53,820 nucleotides of DNA from Roseomonas aerilata DSM 19363 (GCF_000711725.1 NZ_JONP01000028.1:1-53820), one strand, 5' to 3'. Numbered from the stretch's first letter, positions 25,844 to 34,474 are shown. Numbers and translations: made by a program. Notes: generated by a model not told the origin, from the sequence alone.

Positions 25844-25858
25844 CATATGTTGTTATGG
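25844..25858. promoter_or_regulatory. Candidate GntR operator, site B
   Basis: CATATGTTGTTATGG, 34 bp before the amidohydrolase start. It resembles the reverse complement of site A (CTTATGTCGTTATAA). Placed between the regulator gene and the operon, it would let GntR control the operon directly. Confidence 0.45.
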
Positions 25859-25891
25859 AAGCGCGGCGCCAGACCGCAATGGAGGATCGCC

Positions 25892-26887
25892 GTGCCCGTG
25901 ATCGACGCCCACGCCCACGTGCTGACCGAGGCCATGATCGCGGGCATCGCCCGCGACGTGCCGGGTCTGGCACCGCGGCTGACACGGCTGGACGACGAGG
26001 CTGCCGTTCTTGAGATCCTAGACGTCCGGCAGAACCCCTTCCCCCGTGCCGCCTGGGACCTGGAGCGCCGCTTCGCGGACATGGCCGCGCAGCGCGTGGA
26101 TATGCAGGTGGTTTGCAACATCCCCCACACCTTTCTCTACGAGGGGGACGCAGGCGCAGCTGATGCCGTCTCCGAGATCCAGAACGAGGCGATTGGTGCG
26201 TTGGGGCGCGCGCATCCCGGCCGTCTCGCCGGCCTTGCCACCGCGCCGATGCAGGATCCTGTCCGCGCCGCCGCCACGCTGGCGCGGGCGGTGACGGCAC
26301 ACGGGCTGCGCGGGCTGCACATCGGCTCCAACATTGCCGGACGGAACCTCGACGACCCCGCGCTCGACGCGGTGTGGGAGGTGGCGGACCAACACGGTCT
26401 GCTCGTACTGGTCCACCCACACAAGGTCGTCGCGGCGGAGCGGATGCGGAGCTACTATCTCACCAACCTCATCGGGAACCCGCTGGAGACGACGATCGCG
26501 GCCGCCTCCCTCGTCTTCGGCGGAGTGATCGAGCGGCACCCGCGCGTCCGCTTCCTCCTCTCCCATGCGGGTGGCTTCGTGCCCTTCCAGGCCGGGCGCT
26601 TCCGCCACGGCTGGCGCGTGCGGCCGGAGCCGCGGGCGCGGCTGAAGGGCGATCCGGCGGAGAGCCTGGACCGATTGCTCTACGACAGCATCACCCACGC
26701 GCCGGGGCCCCTGCGCTTCCTGCTGGAGGAGGTCGGGCCTGAGCGGATCCTTTTCGGCACCGACTACCCTTTCGACATGGGCACCGCGTCCGGTGTCGAG
26801 GAGGTGGAGGCGGCGATCGCCGACCCGGCGGCACGCAACGCGATCCTTTCGGGCAACGCCCGGCGCCTTCTTGGCTTGGAGGACTGA
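25892..26887 (+). CDS. Amidohydrolase-family protein (ACMSD-like decarboxylase)
   Basis: A 331-residue metal-dependent TIM-barrel protein of the amidohydrolase-2 group, which includes aminocarboxymuconate-semialdehyde decarboxylase and gamma-resorcylate decarboxylase. The metal ligands are visible: His-x-His in PVIDAHAHVL (His7, His9), His in LVLVHPH, His in FLLSHAGG and Asp in LFGTDYPFDMG. The GTG at 25892 is preceded by GGAGG and fits the conserved start; the frame from 25820 is too long. The next gene starts 4 bp after its stop. Decarboxylation or hydrolysis of an aromatic-acid-derived substrate is likely. Confidence 0.85.
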   Translation: MPVIDAHAHVLTEAMIAGIARDVPGLAPRLTRLDDEAAVLEILDVRQNPFPRAAWDLERRFADMAAQRVDMQVVCNIPHTFLYEGDAGAADAVSEIQNEAIGALGRAHPGRLAGLATAPMQDPVRAAATLARAVTAHGLRGLHIGSNIAGRNLDDPALDAVWEVADQHGLLVLVHPHKVVAAERMRSYYLTNLIGNPLETTIAAASLVFGGVIERHPRVRFLLSHAGGFVPFQAGRFRHGWRVRPEPRARLKGDPAESLDRLLYDSITHAPGPLRFLLEEVGPERILFGTDYPFDMGTASGVEEVEAAIADPAARNAILSGNARRLLGLED

Positions 26888-26890
26888 TCC

Positions 26891-27967
26891 GTGGTGGACG
26901 AGGAGGCCGGGGCGCCCCGGCACGCGGCGGCGGCGCTGGTCGGCTTCGCGGCGGATGTGCTGGCCGCTCAGGGCATGCGGGCGGAGGAGGCGCGGCGTGT
27001 CGCCGAGTTGATGGTGGAGGCCGACCTCACCGGCGCCGACGCCCACGGCATCTTCCGGCTGCCACAGTATGTGCGCCGGTTGCGCGCAGGCGGCATGAAC
27101 CCGCGACCGGAGATCGTGGTGCGCCGCTTGGCGCCGGCCGTGGCAATGGTGGAGGGCGACAACGGCCCAGGCCACCTCGTGATGTCCCGCACCGCCGAAA
27201 CTGCAATCGCCGTCGCGCGGGAGAGCGGTATCGCCTGGGTGGGCGCGCGCCAGTCCAACCACGCGGGCTCGGGCGCGGTGCACGCCTGCCTGCCGCTCGC
27301 GGCGGGGATGGTCGGCATCTACACGGTAGTGGCCAGCGCCAACCACATGGCCCCCTGGGGCGGCACGGAATCCCTGCTGGGCACCAACCCGCTGGCCATC
27401 GCCATCCCCATGGGGGAGGACGACCCGGTGGTGCTGGACATGGCCACCACCGTCGTCTCATACGGCACGGTGAAGGGCCACGCACTGCAGGACCGGCCGA
27501 TGCCGGAGGGCTGGATGATCGACGCCCGCACCGGCGAGCCGTTAACCGATCCGAAGCGCAGCCACGAGGGCATCCTACTCCCCGTCGGCGGCTACAAGGG
27601 CAGCGGCCTCGCCCTGGTGCTCGGCCTGCTCGCAGGCCCGCTCAACCGCGCCGCCTTCGGGCGCGACGTGGTGGACTTCAACGCCGACGATCGCACGGTG
27701 ACGGAAACGGGCCACGTCCTCATCGCGCTCGATGTGTCCCGCTTCCTGGACCCTGCGATGTTCCAGGTCGAGGTGCGGCGCCACCTGGAGGACCTGCGGG
27801 CCTCCGCACGCCTGCCCGGGGTGGACCGGATCCGCACCCCCGGCGAGCTGCGGGGCGAGCGCCGGCGGGACCGCGTCGCACGGGGCGTCGTCTTGCCCGC
27901 CGCGCTCGTTGCCGGGCTTGACCGACTGGCCACCGAGGCCGACGTCGCGCCGCTCGCGGAGCGCTGA
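26891..27967 (+). CDS. Malate/L-lactate dehydrogenase (Ldh2) family oxidoreductase
   Basis: A 358-residue NAD(P)-dependent dehydrogenase of the LDH2/MDH2 group, unrelated to classical Rossmann malate dehydrogenases. Family motifs are DAHGIFRLPQYVRRLRAGG, ARQSNHAGSGAVHACLP (active-site His), ANHMAPWGGTESLLGTNPLAIAIP and GYKGSGLALVLGLL. The GTG start lies 3 bp after the amidohydrolase stop, so the two are one operon. Members oxidise or reduce 2-hydroxy/2-oxo acids, ureidoglycolate or similar compounds. Here it may process the product of the amidohydrolase. Confidence 0.88.
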   Translation: MVDEEAGAPRHAAAALVGFAADVLAAQGMRAEEARRVAELMVEADLTGADAHGIFRLPQYVRRLRAGGMNPRPEIVVRRLAPAVAMVEGDNGPGHLVMSRTAETAIAVARESGIAWVGARQSNHAGSGAVHACLPLAAGMVGIYTVVASANHMAPWGGTESLLGTNPLAIAIPMGEDDPVVLDMATTVVSYGTVKGHALQDRPMPEGWMIDARTGEPLTDPKRSHEGILLPVGGYKGSGLALVLGLLAGPLNRAAFGRDVVDFNADDRTVTETGHVLIALDVSRFLDPAMFQVEVRRHLEDLRASARLPGVDRIRTPGELRGERRRDRVARGVVLPAALVAGLDRLATEADVAPLAER

Positions 27968-28029
27968 CCGTGCTAGCCACCGATCCGTCTTTGGGGAACA
28001 GCGCTGCGCTGAGCCGTTGCGTTGTAAAC

Positions 28030-28047
28030 TCTGCGGCAAGCCGCAGA
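28030..28047 (+). terminator. Possible terminator hairpin after Ldh operon
   Basis: Perfect 7-bp stem TCTGCGG / CCGCAGA with loop CAAG, 62 bp after the Ldh stop. It is followed by TTGCC rather than a T run. A second short hairpin (GCTCGG/CCGAGC) lies at 28112-28125. Confidence 0.4.
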
Positions 28048-28151
28048 TTGCCTAGATGGCAGGCCGAAGCTGTGGAGAAGCAACCTCGCAGTTGGTTCGA
28101 CGATAGGCTGGGCTCGGGGCCGAGCAGACGGGGAAGGCCGAACGATGACTG

Positions 28152-28412
28152 GGCGTTGTCAGGTTGGCGAGGACGTCGACGCCGAGAGCTCACGGCTGGT
28201 GGTAGCCTCACGCGGCGGATGCAACTCCGGTCACATCCTGCCATGTGGCGAATGCGGCGTCACGAACAGTACGGTATTCAGTGGCGGCCAAACGGTGGCG
28301 GCGAAGCTGGAAGCGGTTGTGGATCCGGCTGTGTGTGGAAAGGAAGCGCTGCGCGTGGCGCTGACTTGAACCCCTGCATCTGCCGCTTTCGTCGTCGTGT
28401 CGGCTGGTGTGA
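28152..28412 (-). mobile_element. IS6-family remnant, inverted copy of window start
   Basis: A 261-bp piece of an IS6 element. It starts with the terminal repeat (28152-28172), followed by the transposase C-terminal region on the minus strand. It is nearly identical to 211-471 inverted, but carries a 1-base insertion (near 28288) and a 1-base deletion (near 28359) that destroy the frame. It breaks off abruptly at 28412. Confidence 0.8.
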
Positions 28413-28710
28413 CAGAAGGAGCGGACGCTGTATCACCACCGCCATAAACGGCTGCGTCATGCATTGAAGCGGCACGCAGCGTGCGAACAGCACAAGGCGC
28501 ATCGCGAATGGCGAGGCGCCGCCAGGCCATGACGTCATCCGGTGAAGGTTAGGCATCTGTGCTTGAAAATGGGGAAGCAGGAGAATCGAGGCCGCAGGTA
28601 TCGATCCTCCAGCGAATCGAGGGTTGAGTGACACCTCAGCACCGGGGTCGTGGACGACATCTCCAATCCTTGACCAACGGCATCCTTGATCCTCAGCGAA
28701 GGACAACCCT
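28413..28710. other. Gene-free stretch upstream of the epimerase
   Basis: 298 bp with no supported gene. It follows the broken end of the IS6 remnant and leads into the 28711 gene. I see no clear promoter or repeat. Confidence 0.35.
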
Positions 28711-29802
28711 GTGCGTATCCTGATCACCGGCGCCTCCGGGCTACTCGGCGGTGCCCTGGCCGGCCACTTGGCCGCGAGTGGCCACGGCGTCGTCGCCATG
28801 ACCGGTCGGAAGCCTGTGCTTCTGGCCGATGCTCCGGAAGACGTGGCATCCCGGCCGTGGGCGGGTGCGGCCCCGTGCCCCGGAGAGATCCTCGTCCTGC
28901 CGGCCGATCTACGGCGGGAGGCGCTGGGCCTGAGTGCGGCGCAGCTCGCCCACCTGGCCGCGGGGCTGGACATCATTGTCCACTGCGCGGCCGTCACCGG
29001 CTTCGACCTCGACCCCAGCACGTACCACGCCGTGAACGTCGAGGGCACGGCGCGGATCCTAGCTTTGGCCGAGCGGGCCGGCCCGCAGAGAGTGCCGCTC
29101 CTGCAGGTCAGTACGGCCTATGTCTGCGGCGAGCGCAGCGGCCCGGTGGCGGAAGGTGACACGCCGATCGGTACGCGCTTCGCCAATGGCTACGAGGCGA
29201 GCAAGGCTGAGGCGGAGGGCCTGGTTCTCGCCGCAGGGAATCGTGGCCTGCCTGTTGTCATCGCACGCCCCTCCATTGTGGTGGGTGCCTGGACGAACGG
29301 CGCCATCGCGCGCTTCGACAACCTGTACGGCATGATCCGCCTGGTGACGGAAGGCCGCATCCGCACCATCCCTGCAGCCCCCGGCGCGAGCCTGGACATG
29401 GTGCCGATCGACCATGTCGTGCACGGGCTGACGGACATTGCGGAGCGCATGGAGGCCGCAGCCGGTCGCGTCTTTCACCTCGTCTCCGGCGCGCCGGTGC
29501 CCGTGGTCCAGCTGCGCGACCTGGCGCTAAGCTACCCGCAGTTCCAGGTGCCGCGCTTCGTGCGGCCGGAGAGCTTCGATGCCTCTGCTCTCGGGGACGC
29601 GGAGGCGTGGTGGCACGCGCGCATCACGGGTCTCTACGCCAGCTACTTCCTGCGCGACCCGCGCTTCGCAGACGGCAACCTGCACGCCCTGAGCGGCCGC
29701 GCCTGCCCGCCGGTGGACTGGGCCTTTCTGCGCCGCATGATCGACCACTGCATCGCCAGGGGCTTTCTGCGCGGCGAGGAGCTTCAGCGCACGTCCGGGT
29801 AG
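28711..29802 (+). CDS. NAD-dependent epimerase/dehydratase (extended SDR)
   Basis: A 363-residue extended short-chain dehydrogenase. It starts at GTG with the Rossmann motif ITGASGLLGGALAGHL. The active site is Tyr-x-x-x-Lys in NGYEASKAEAEG, with the preceding Ser in VSTAYVCGE. RPSIVVGAWTNGAI and LDMVPIDHVV resemble the thioester-reductase/fatty-acyl reductase type NAD_binding_4 group rather than simple sugar epimerases. The C-terminal 90 residues are helical. It converges on the glycosyltransferase at 29784 with 19 bp overlap. It may modify a sugar nucleotide or an acyl chain in the pathway of the neighbouring genes. Confidence 0.82.
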   Translation: MRILITGASGLLGGALAGHLAASGHGVVAMTGRKPVLLADAPEDVASRPWAGAAPCPGEILVLPADLRREALGLSAAQLAHLAAGLDIIVHCAAVTGFDLDPSTYHAVNVEGTARILALAERAGPQRVPLLQVSTAYVCGERSGPVAEGDTPIGTRFANGYEASKAEAEGLVLAAGNRGLPVVIARPSIVVGAWTNGAIARFDNLYGMIRLVTEGRIRTIPAAPGASLDMVPIDHVVHGLTDIAERMEAAAGRVFHLVSGAPVPVVQLRDLALSYPQFQVPRFVRPESFDASALGDAEAWWHARITGLYASYFLRDPRFADGNLHALSGRACPPVDWAFLRRMIDHCIARGFLRGEELQRTSG

Positions 29803-30512
29803 TGCCGGTCCAGCCTCTTTCGCAGCCCCAGTCCCCAGCGAACGCCGACCTTCAGGTACACCCAGTTCGCCCTCAGCCCACCCCAGGCCGCGACGCGCCG
29901 GTCCGAGGTGAGGACGACGCGGTTCACCAGCCGCGTGCGCCCGAGCCGCGCGAAGCGGATGCAGAGATCGGCATCCTCCATCACGGCGAGCGTCGTGTCG
30001 CAGCCGCCCACCGCGAGAAAGTCGGCGCGGCGGAAGAACATGGCGTGGTCGCCGAAGAGCAGCCTTGCGCCGCGCAGGAAGAGATGCGGGCGGAAGAGCA
30101 GCGGCGCGTACCAAGTCTTGATCCAGTTGTGGAAGCTGGTGCCCCACCGCACCGTTTCCAGCCCGCTGAGCAGCGGCGTGAAGCCCGCCAGCGCCGTGCC
30201 GGGATCAGCCATCACGCGCCGGACCACGGCCACGGCGTCCTCCGGCAGGGTCGTGTCGGCGTGCAGCACGAGGACGACGGATGCCGACACCTCCTCCACC
30301 CCGCGGTTGATCTGGGCGGCGCGGCCGCGCACGGGGTGCTCCACCACGCGAAGGCCGCCTGTGCGGGCCATGGCGGCCGATCCGTCGCCGCTGCCGCCAT
30401 CCACGGCCACGATCTCGTCCGGCGGCGGGTGCAGCGCCGCGAGGTTGCGCAGCAGCGCCGGCAAGGACGCCACCTCGTTCAGCACGGGGATGACGATGGC
30501 GACGCCGGTCAC
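29784..30512 (-). CDS. Family 2 glycosyltransferase (TIGR04283 type)
   Basis: A 242-residue GT-A glycosyltransferase. It starts VAIVIPVLNEVASLPALLRNLAAL, has DEIVAVDGGSGDGS, the DxD-like LVLHADTTLP and the acceptor-side GGCDTTLAVMEDADLCIRFARLG (the ED motif). The short length and sequence fit the family annotated as arsenosugar biosynthesis glycosyltransferase TIGR04283, often paired with TIGR04282, as here. The GTG start at 30512 overlaps the previous stop by GTGA, so the pair is translationally coupled. The acceptor is unknown; the family name comes from gene neighbourhoods, not from proven chemistry. Confidence 0.85.
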   Translation of the reverse strand: MTGVAIVIPVLNEVASLPALLRNLAALHPPPDEIVAVDGGSGDGSAAMARTGGLRVVEHPVRGRAAQINRGVEEVSASVVLVLHADTTLPEDAVAVVRRVMADPGTALAGFTPLLSGLETVRWGTSFHNWIKTWYAPLLFRPHLFLRGARLLFGDHAMFFRRADFLAVGGCDTTLAVMEDADLCIRFARLGRTRLVNRVVLTSDRRVAAWGGLRANWVYLKVGVRWGLGLRKRLDRHYPDVR

Positions 30513-31126
30513 CCCGCGAGCTCCGGCCAGCGGGCCAGGTCCTCCGGCCGGTCGAGATCGGCCAGCGTCTCAAGCAGCGCGGGGGTCACGCCCCCCGCGG
30601 CGAAGCGGGTCATGGTCTCGGCGAACACCGTTTCCGTGCCCCAGGCCATCGGCTCGAACAGGGAGGGCATCGGCTCACGCAGGCCGAGCAGCCAGTAGCC
30701 GCCGTCCTCGGCCGGGCCGATCACGGCGGGATGGCTCTCCAGCGCCGCCGCGGCCGCGATCAGGTGGCGGGGCAGGAGATCGGGCAGGTCGGCGCCCACC
30801 AGGATCGCCGGCGCGTCCGCCGCGGCCCACGCCATCCGGGCGCCGAGGTCGCCCTCCCCCTGCTCCGCCAGCGGCACCTCCTCGCCCAACCAGGCGCGGA
30901 AGGCCTCGGGCGCCGCGCCGGTGTGGCGCAGCTCAAAGGGCAGGCCGCTGGCCCGGAGCGCGCTCAGCGCCCGCTCCGTCAGGCGCCGGTGCAGGGCGGC
31001 CGCGCCTTCGGCACCCAGGGTAGGGATGAGCCGCGTCTTGGCCCGGCCCGGCTCGGGGAAGCGGGCGAAGAGCGCGACGCGCGGCGCCTTGCCGCCCCGC
31101 GCGGCCCCCCTCATCTCACCGGCCAT
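30509..31126 (-). CDS. DUF2064/TIGR04282 glycosyltransferase-like protein
   Basis: A 205-residue nucleotidyl/glycosyl-transferase-fold protein. RVALFARFPEPGRAKTRLIPTLG is the N-terminal nucleotide-binding signature of the TIGR04282 (DUF2064) family, followed by ILVGADLPDLLPRHLIAAAAAL and GPAEDGGYWLLGLREPMPSLFE. The family sits next to TIGR04283 proteins in arsenosugar-type clusters. The start is taken at ATG 31126 (MAGEMRG); ATG 31114 is possible. The longer frame to 31327 overlaps the divergent membrane protein and is unlikely. Coupled to 29784-30512. Confidence 0.82.
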   Translation of the reverse strand: MAGEMRGAARGGKAPRVALFARFPEPGRAKTRLIPTLGAEGAAALHRRLTERALSALRASGLPFELRHTGAAPEAFRAWLGEEVPLAEQGEGDLGARMAWAAADAPAILVGADLPDLLPRHLIAAAAALESHPAVIGPAEDGGYWLLGLREPMPSLFEPMAWGTETVFAETMTRFAAGGVTPALLETLADLDRPEDLARWPELAG

Positions 31127-31193
31127 GCCGCTCGCTCCGTCCCGAACTCGCCGCAGTCTCGCCCCGCCGCCGGCCGGCGGAAAGGCCGGGGCG

Positions 31194-32093
31194 ATGCTGC
31201 TGGATGCCGGCCTCGCCCTGGCGGCCGGGGCGATTTTCCTGGCCGAGCGACGCGCGCCGCTGCGCCGCCGCTCCCAGGCCGAGCCGTCCCGCACCCTTCG
31301 CAACCTCGCCATGGGCGCCCTCAGCATGGCGGTGGTGGCGGCGGTGGAGGGGCCCCTGGCGCGGCGCCTGGCGCGCCGGGCGGAGGAGCGGCGGCAGGGG
31401 CTGGTGCAGCGCCTGCCCCTGCCGCCCCTGGCACGGGATGCCGTCGCCTTCCTGCTGATGGACTACACGATCTACGTGTGGCACGTGCTGACCCATAAGG
31501 TGCCCGCCCTCTGGCGCCTGCACCTGGTCCACCACATCGACCTGGACCTGGACGCCTCCACCGCGCTGCGCTTCCACGCGGTGGACATGCTGGTCTCCGT
31601 GCCCTGGCGGGCGGCGCAGGTCGCCTTCCTCGGCGTCTCGCCCCGCGCTTTCCGAGCGTGGCAGGGGTTCTTCTTCCTCTCCGTCCTTTTCCACCACGCC
31701 AACCTGCGCCTGCCGGAGCGGCTGGAGCGGGTGCTGGCGCTCGTGCTGACCACGCCGCGGATGCACGGCATCCACCACTCCACCGTGAAGGCGGAAACGA
31801 ACTCCAACTGGACGAGCGGGCTGAGCGTCTGGGACCGGCTGCACCGCACCTTCTGCTGGGACGTGGCGCAGCGCGACCTGCGGATCGGGGTTCCCGCCTA
31901 CCGCGACCCGGCGGACCTGCGGCTGCGCCCCTCGCTCGAGATGCCCTTCCACCCCCAGCGCGACGCTTGGCGCCCGCGCGAGCGGCACCTGCAGGCGGGC
32001 GGGCCGGTGCGGGGCCGCTGCAACAGCGGTGCCGCGCCCGGCGTTCCCAGGCGATCATCAGGGAGCCCGCCATGCCCACGCCCTCCGAGCTGA
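31194..32093 (+). CDS. Sterol desaturase/fatty acid hydroxylase family membrane protein
   Basis: A 299-residue membrane di-iron oxygenase-like protein. Three histidine clusters mark the family: YVWHVLTHKVPALWRLHLVHH, FHHANLRLP and MHGIHHSTVKAETNSNWTSG. Hydrophobic helices lie at the N-terminus (LLDAGLALAAGAIFLAE), near MGALSMAVVAAVE and in DMLVSVPWRAAQVAFLG. It would use O2 to hydroxylate or desaturate a lipid. The ATG at 31194 starts right at the first helix; ATG 31125 would overlap the start of the divergent gene. It overlaps the next gene by 22 bp. Lipid chemistry here would fit a glycolipid product. Confidence 0.85.
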   Translation: MLLDAGLALAAGAIFLAERRAPLRRRSQAEPSRTLRNLAMGALSMAVVAAVEGPLARRLARRAEERRQGLVQRLPLPPLARDAVAFLLMDYTIYVWHVLTHKVPALWRLHLVHHIDLDLDASTALRFHAVDMLVSVPWRAAQVAFLGVSPRAFRAWQGFFFLSVLFHHANLRLPERLERVLALVLTTPRMHGIHHSTVKAETNSNWTSGLSVWDRLHRTFCWDVAQRDLRIGVPAYRDPADLRLRPSLEMPFHPQRDAWRPRERHLQAGGPVRGRCNSGAAPGVPRRSSGSPPCPRPPS

Positions 32094-32575
32094 GCCGCGA
32101 CCTGCGGCGGCGTACCGACCCCGACCTCCGCCGCCGCCGCTGGCTGGTGGGGCTGTCCCTCGTCGGCGTGGCCATCGGGCAGGTCGTGACGCTGTACCAG
32201 ACCGGCATCATCCGCCGCCTGCCGGACCCGCCCGTGGGCCCCTTCGATTCCGAGCGGGTGAACGCCTCGGACTACGCCTACAAGCGCCTGCAGGTGCCGG
32301 ATGCGGTGCTGATGATCGCCACCTACGCCGCCACCGCCGCCCTGGCCGCCGCCGGCGGACGGAACCGGGCGGAGGAGCGGCCTCTGCTGCCCGTGGCGCT
32401 GGCCGCCAAGACGCTTTTCGATGTCGGCACCAACCTGAAGCTGGCGCAGGAGGAATGGGCGGACAACAAGGCGCTCTGCGCCTACTGCCAGACCGCCAGT
32501 CTCGTCTCCATCGCCTCCCTCGCGCTCGCCCTGCCTGAGGCGGCCCGGGGGCTGCGGAACCTGCTGGGCCGTTGA
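32072..32575 (+). CDS. Vitamin K epoxide reductase-like membrane protein
   Basis: A 167-residue inner-membrane protein with about four helices (LVGLSLVGVAIGQVVTLYQ, VLMIATYAATAALAAAGG, LLPVALAAKTLFDVG, TASLVSIASLALALPEA). A CAYC motif in EWADNKALCAYCQTAS marks a VKOR-family redox centre. VKORs pass electrons between quinones and thiols. The ATG has AGGGAG upstream and overlaps the desaturase gene end; the stop overlaps the next start (TTGA). Only one CxxC is seen; the loop cysteine pair of full VKORs is absent, so its partner may be another thiol protein such as the rhodanese. Confidence 0.7.
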   Translation: MPTPSELSRDLRRRTDPDLRRRRWLVGLSLVGVAIGQVVTLYQTGIIRRLPDPPVGPFDSERVNASDYAYKRLQVPDAVLMIATYAATAALAAAGGRNRAEERPLLPVALAAKTLFDVGTNLKLAQEEWADNKALCAYCQTASLVSIASLALALPEAARGLRNLLGR

Positions 32576-33045
32576 GCGGCGCCTTCGCCTTCGACCCAAC
32601 CGCCCGCGGTGCCGCGCTCTCATTCTGCGAGGCGGCGATCGCTGCCTTCCTGCCGGGCGTGCCGGAGATCACGGCGGAGGACCTCTTCGTGCGGCTGCAG
32701 GGCGATCCGCCGATCCTGCTCGATGTCCGCATGCCGGAGGAGCACGCGATGGGCCGCATCCCCGGCGCACGCCTCGTGCCGCCCGGCACCCCGGTCCCGG
32801 AGGTGCTGACCGGGGCCGGGATCGCGGAGGCCACCCCGATCGTCCTCTCCTGCGCCGTCGGCCTGCGGTCCGGCCGCATGGCGAAGGCGCTCCTGGATCA
32901 CGGCCTGTCGCCCGCGCGCGTGCTGAACCTGCGCGGCGGCATCTTCCGCTGGGCCCGCCTCGGCCTGCCCATGGTGGACGACCGCGGCCCGACCCACGCC
33001 GTCCACCCCTTCGACGCGCGCTGGGGGCAGCTGCTGAGCCGCTAG
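32572..33045 (+). CDS. Rhodanese-like domain protein
   Basis: A 157-residue single-domain rhodanese. Motifs are PPILLDVRMPEEHAMGRIPGARLVP and the active-site loop IVLSCAVGLRSGRMA with nucleophile Cys94, then LNLRGGIFRWARLGLPM. It would move sulfane sulfur, or an analogous oxyanion, to or from a thiol. The TTG start overlaps the previous stop (TTGA), so it is coupled to the VKOR-like gene, consistent with a shared thiol-redox role. Its stop and the stop of the opposite-strand flavoprotein share the same CTAG at 33042-33045. Confidence 0.87.
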   Translation: MSGAFAFDPTARGAALSFCEAAIAAFLPGVPEITAEDLFVRLQGDPPILLDVRMPEEHAMGRIPGARLVPPGTPVPEVLTGAGIAEATPIVLSCAVGLRSGRMAKALLDHGLSPARVLNLRGGIFRWARLGLPMVDDRGPTHAVHPFDARWGQLLSR

Positions 33046-34454
33046 CGCCGCAGCCGCGCCAGGAGCCCTGCCCAGCGCCGTGCCCAGGGGCCGAAGATCC
33101 GTGCCTCGTAGGCGGAGAAGGCGACGGCCTTGGAGAGCTCAGAACGCGTGGGATAGGGCACCACCGCCCCGGACAGGGCCCAGGGCGAGGCCTTCCCGGC
33201 GATGATCAGGCTCCAGGGCAGCACCATCTCCCCCGCCCCCGCGCCGACGATCGTGGCGCCGACCACCCTGCCGCGAACGGTGACGACCTTCACGAAGCCC
33301 GCCGTGTCGCCTTCCGCGACCGCCCGGTCGTTCTCCGCGAAGCCCTCGCGGTGCACCCCCACTCGCCCGTGCCGCTCCCGCGCCGCGGCCTCGGTCAGCC
33401 CCACCTGAGCCAGTTCGGGATCGGTGAAGGTCACCCAGGGCAGCGCCGCCTCGTCGGCCTTCGCGGGGATACCAAGGCCGAGGCTCGTTACCACCACCGC
33501 CCCCTCCTGGCCTGCCCGGTGGGTGAAGCGCGGGCCGGAGCGGCAATCGCCGATTGCGAGTATGCGGGAGTTGGTGGTCCGGAGCCGCGCATCGACCCGG
33601 ATGCCACCCGAGTCCACCGTGATGCCCGCCGCCTCCAGCCCCAGCCCATCCACAGCGGCCCTGCGGCCAGTGGCCACCAGGAGGTGGCTGCCCTCCACCG
33701 CGCTCCCGTCGGCCAGCCCGAGGCGCACGCCGCCCACCGTCGGAGATGTTGTCACGGCGCGGGCCTCGCGCAGGATCGTCACGCCCTCGGCGGCCAGCCG
33801 CTCCAGCACCGCCGCCGCCGCCTCGGCATCGTCCCGCGGGAAGGGCCGGCCACCCGCGATCACCGTCACGGCCGCTCCCAGCCTGCGGAAAGCCTGGGCC
33901 ATCTCCATCCCGGCCGGGCCACCACCCAGGACGAGGAGGTGGCCCGGCAGGCGGTCAAGGTCCCACAGCGTCTCGTTCGTCAGGTAGGGCGTCCTGGGGA
34001 GGCCCTCCACCTCCGGCACGGCAGGGCGCGAGCCGACCGCCAGCACGATCCGCGGGGCCGAGATCTCCCGCCCCGCGACGGCGACGCGCCCCGTCCCGTC
34101 CAGCAGGCGCGCCTCGCCGCGGATCACCTCCACGCCCCAGGCCCGGAAGCGCCCCTCCGAGTCATGCGGCGCGATCGTCGCGATGGCGTGGCGAACATGC
34201 GCGCGCACCCGGCCGAAATCGATGTCGGGCTCAGCCGCCAGCACGCCCAGCCGCGCCGCGTCCCGCACCGCCTGCGCCCGGTGGGCGGCTGCCAGGAGCG
34301 CCTTGGATGGGACGCAGCCCATGTTGAGGCACTCGCCCCCCATCCGGTCGCGCTCCACCAGCGCCACGCGCAGGCCGAGCCGGGCGCAGCCCCCGGCTGC
34401 GGTCAGCCCGGCCGCGCCGGCACCGATGACGATCAGGTCGTGCGTGCGCGCCAG
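33042..34454 (-). CDS. FAD-dependent pyridine nucleotide-disulfide oxidoreductase
   Basis: A 470-residue member of the family of mercuric reductase and dihydrolipoyl dehydrogenase. The FAD motif is DLIVIGAGAAGLTAAGG, the redox-active disulfide is GGECLNMGCVPSK, the NAD(P)H motif is LLVLGGGPAGMEMAQAF, and IGDCR marks the second FAD contact. The C-terminal vicinal Cys pair of mercuric reductases is missing, and so is the usual catalytic His-Glu (HPT) motif, so the substrate disulfide is uncertain. No ATG, GTG or TTG precedes the FAD motif in frame. A CTG at 34454 with GGGAGG five bases upstream is the only well-placed start. Internal starts (34367) would delete the FAD motif. Confidence 0.8.
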   Translation of the reverse strand: MARTHDLIVIGAGAAGLTAAGGCARLGLRVALVERDRMGGECLNMGCVPSKALLAAAHRAQAVRDAARLGVLAAEPDIDFGRVRAHVRHAIATIAPHDSEGRFRAWGVEVIRGEARLLDGTGRVAVAGREISAPRIVLAVGSRPAVPEVEGLPRTPYLTNETLWDLDRLPGHLLVLGGGPAGMEMAQAFRRLGAAVTVIAGGRPFPRDDAEAAAAVLERLAAEGVTILREARAVTTSPTVGGVRLGLADGSAVEGSHLLVATGRRAAVDGLGLEAAGITVDSGGIRVDARLRTTNSRILAIGDCRSGPRFTHRAGQEGAVVVTSLGLGIPAKADEAALPWVTFTDPELAQVGLTEAAARERHGRVGVHREGFAENDRAVAEGDTAGFVKVVTVRGRVVGATIVGAGAGEMVLPWSLIIAGKASPWALSGAVVPYPTRSELSKAVAFSAYEARIFGPWARRWAGLLARLRR

Positions 34455-34474
34455 AGTCGCCTCCCGCGCTGTCC

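Noticed and set aside
33042..34454. True mercuric reductase (MerA)
   Set aside because: No C-terminal Cys-Cys pair, no N-terminal heavy-metal domain and no other mer genes nearby.
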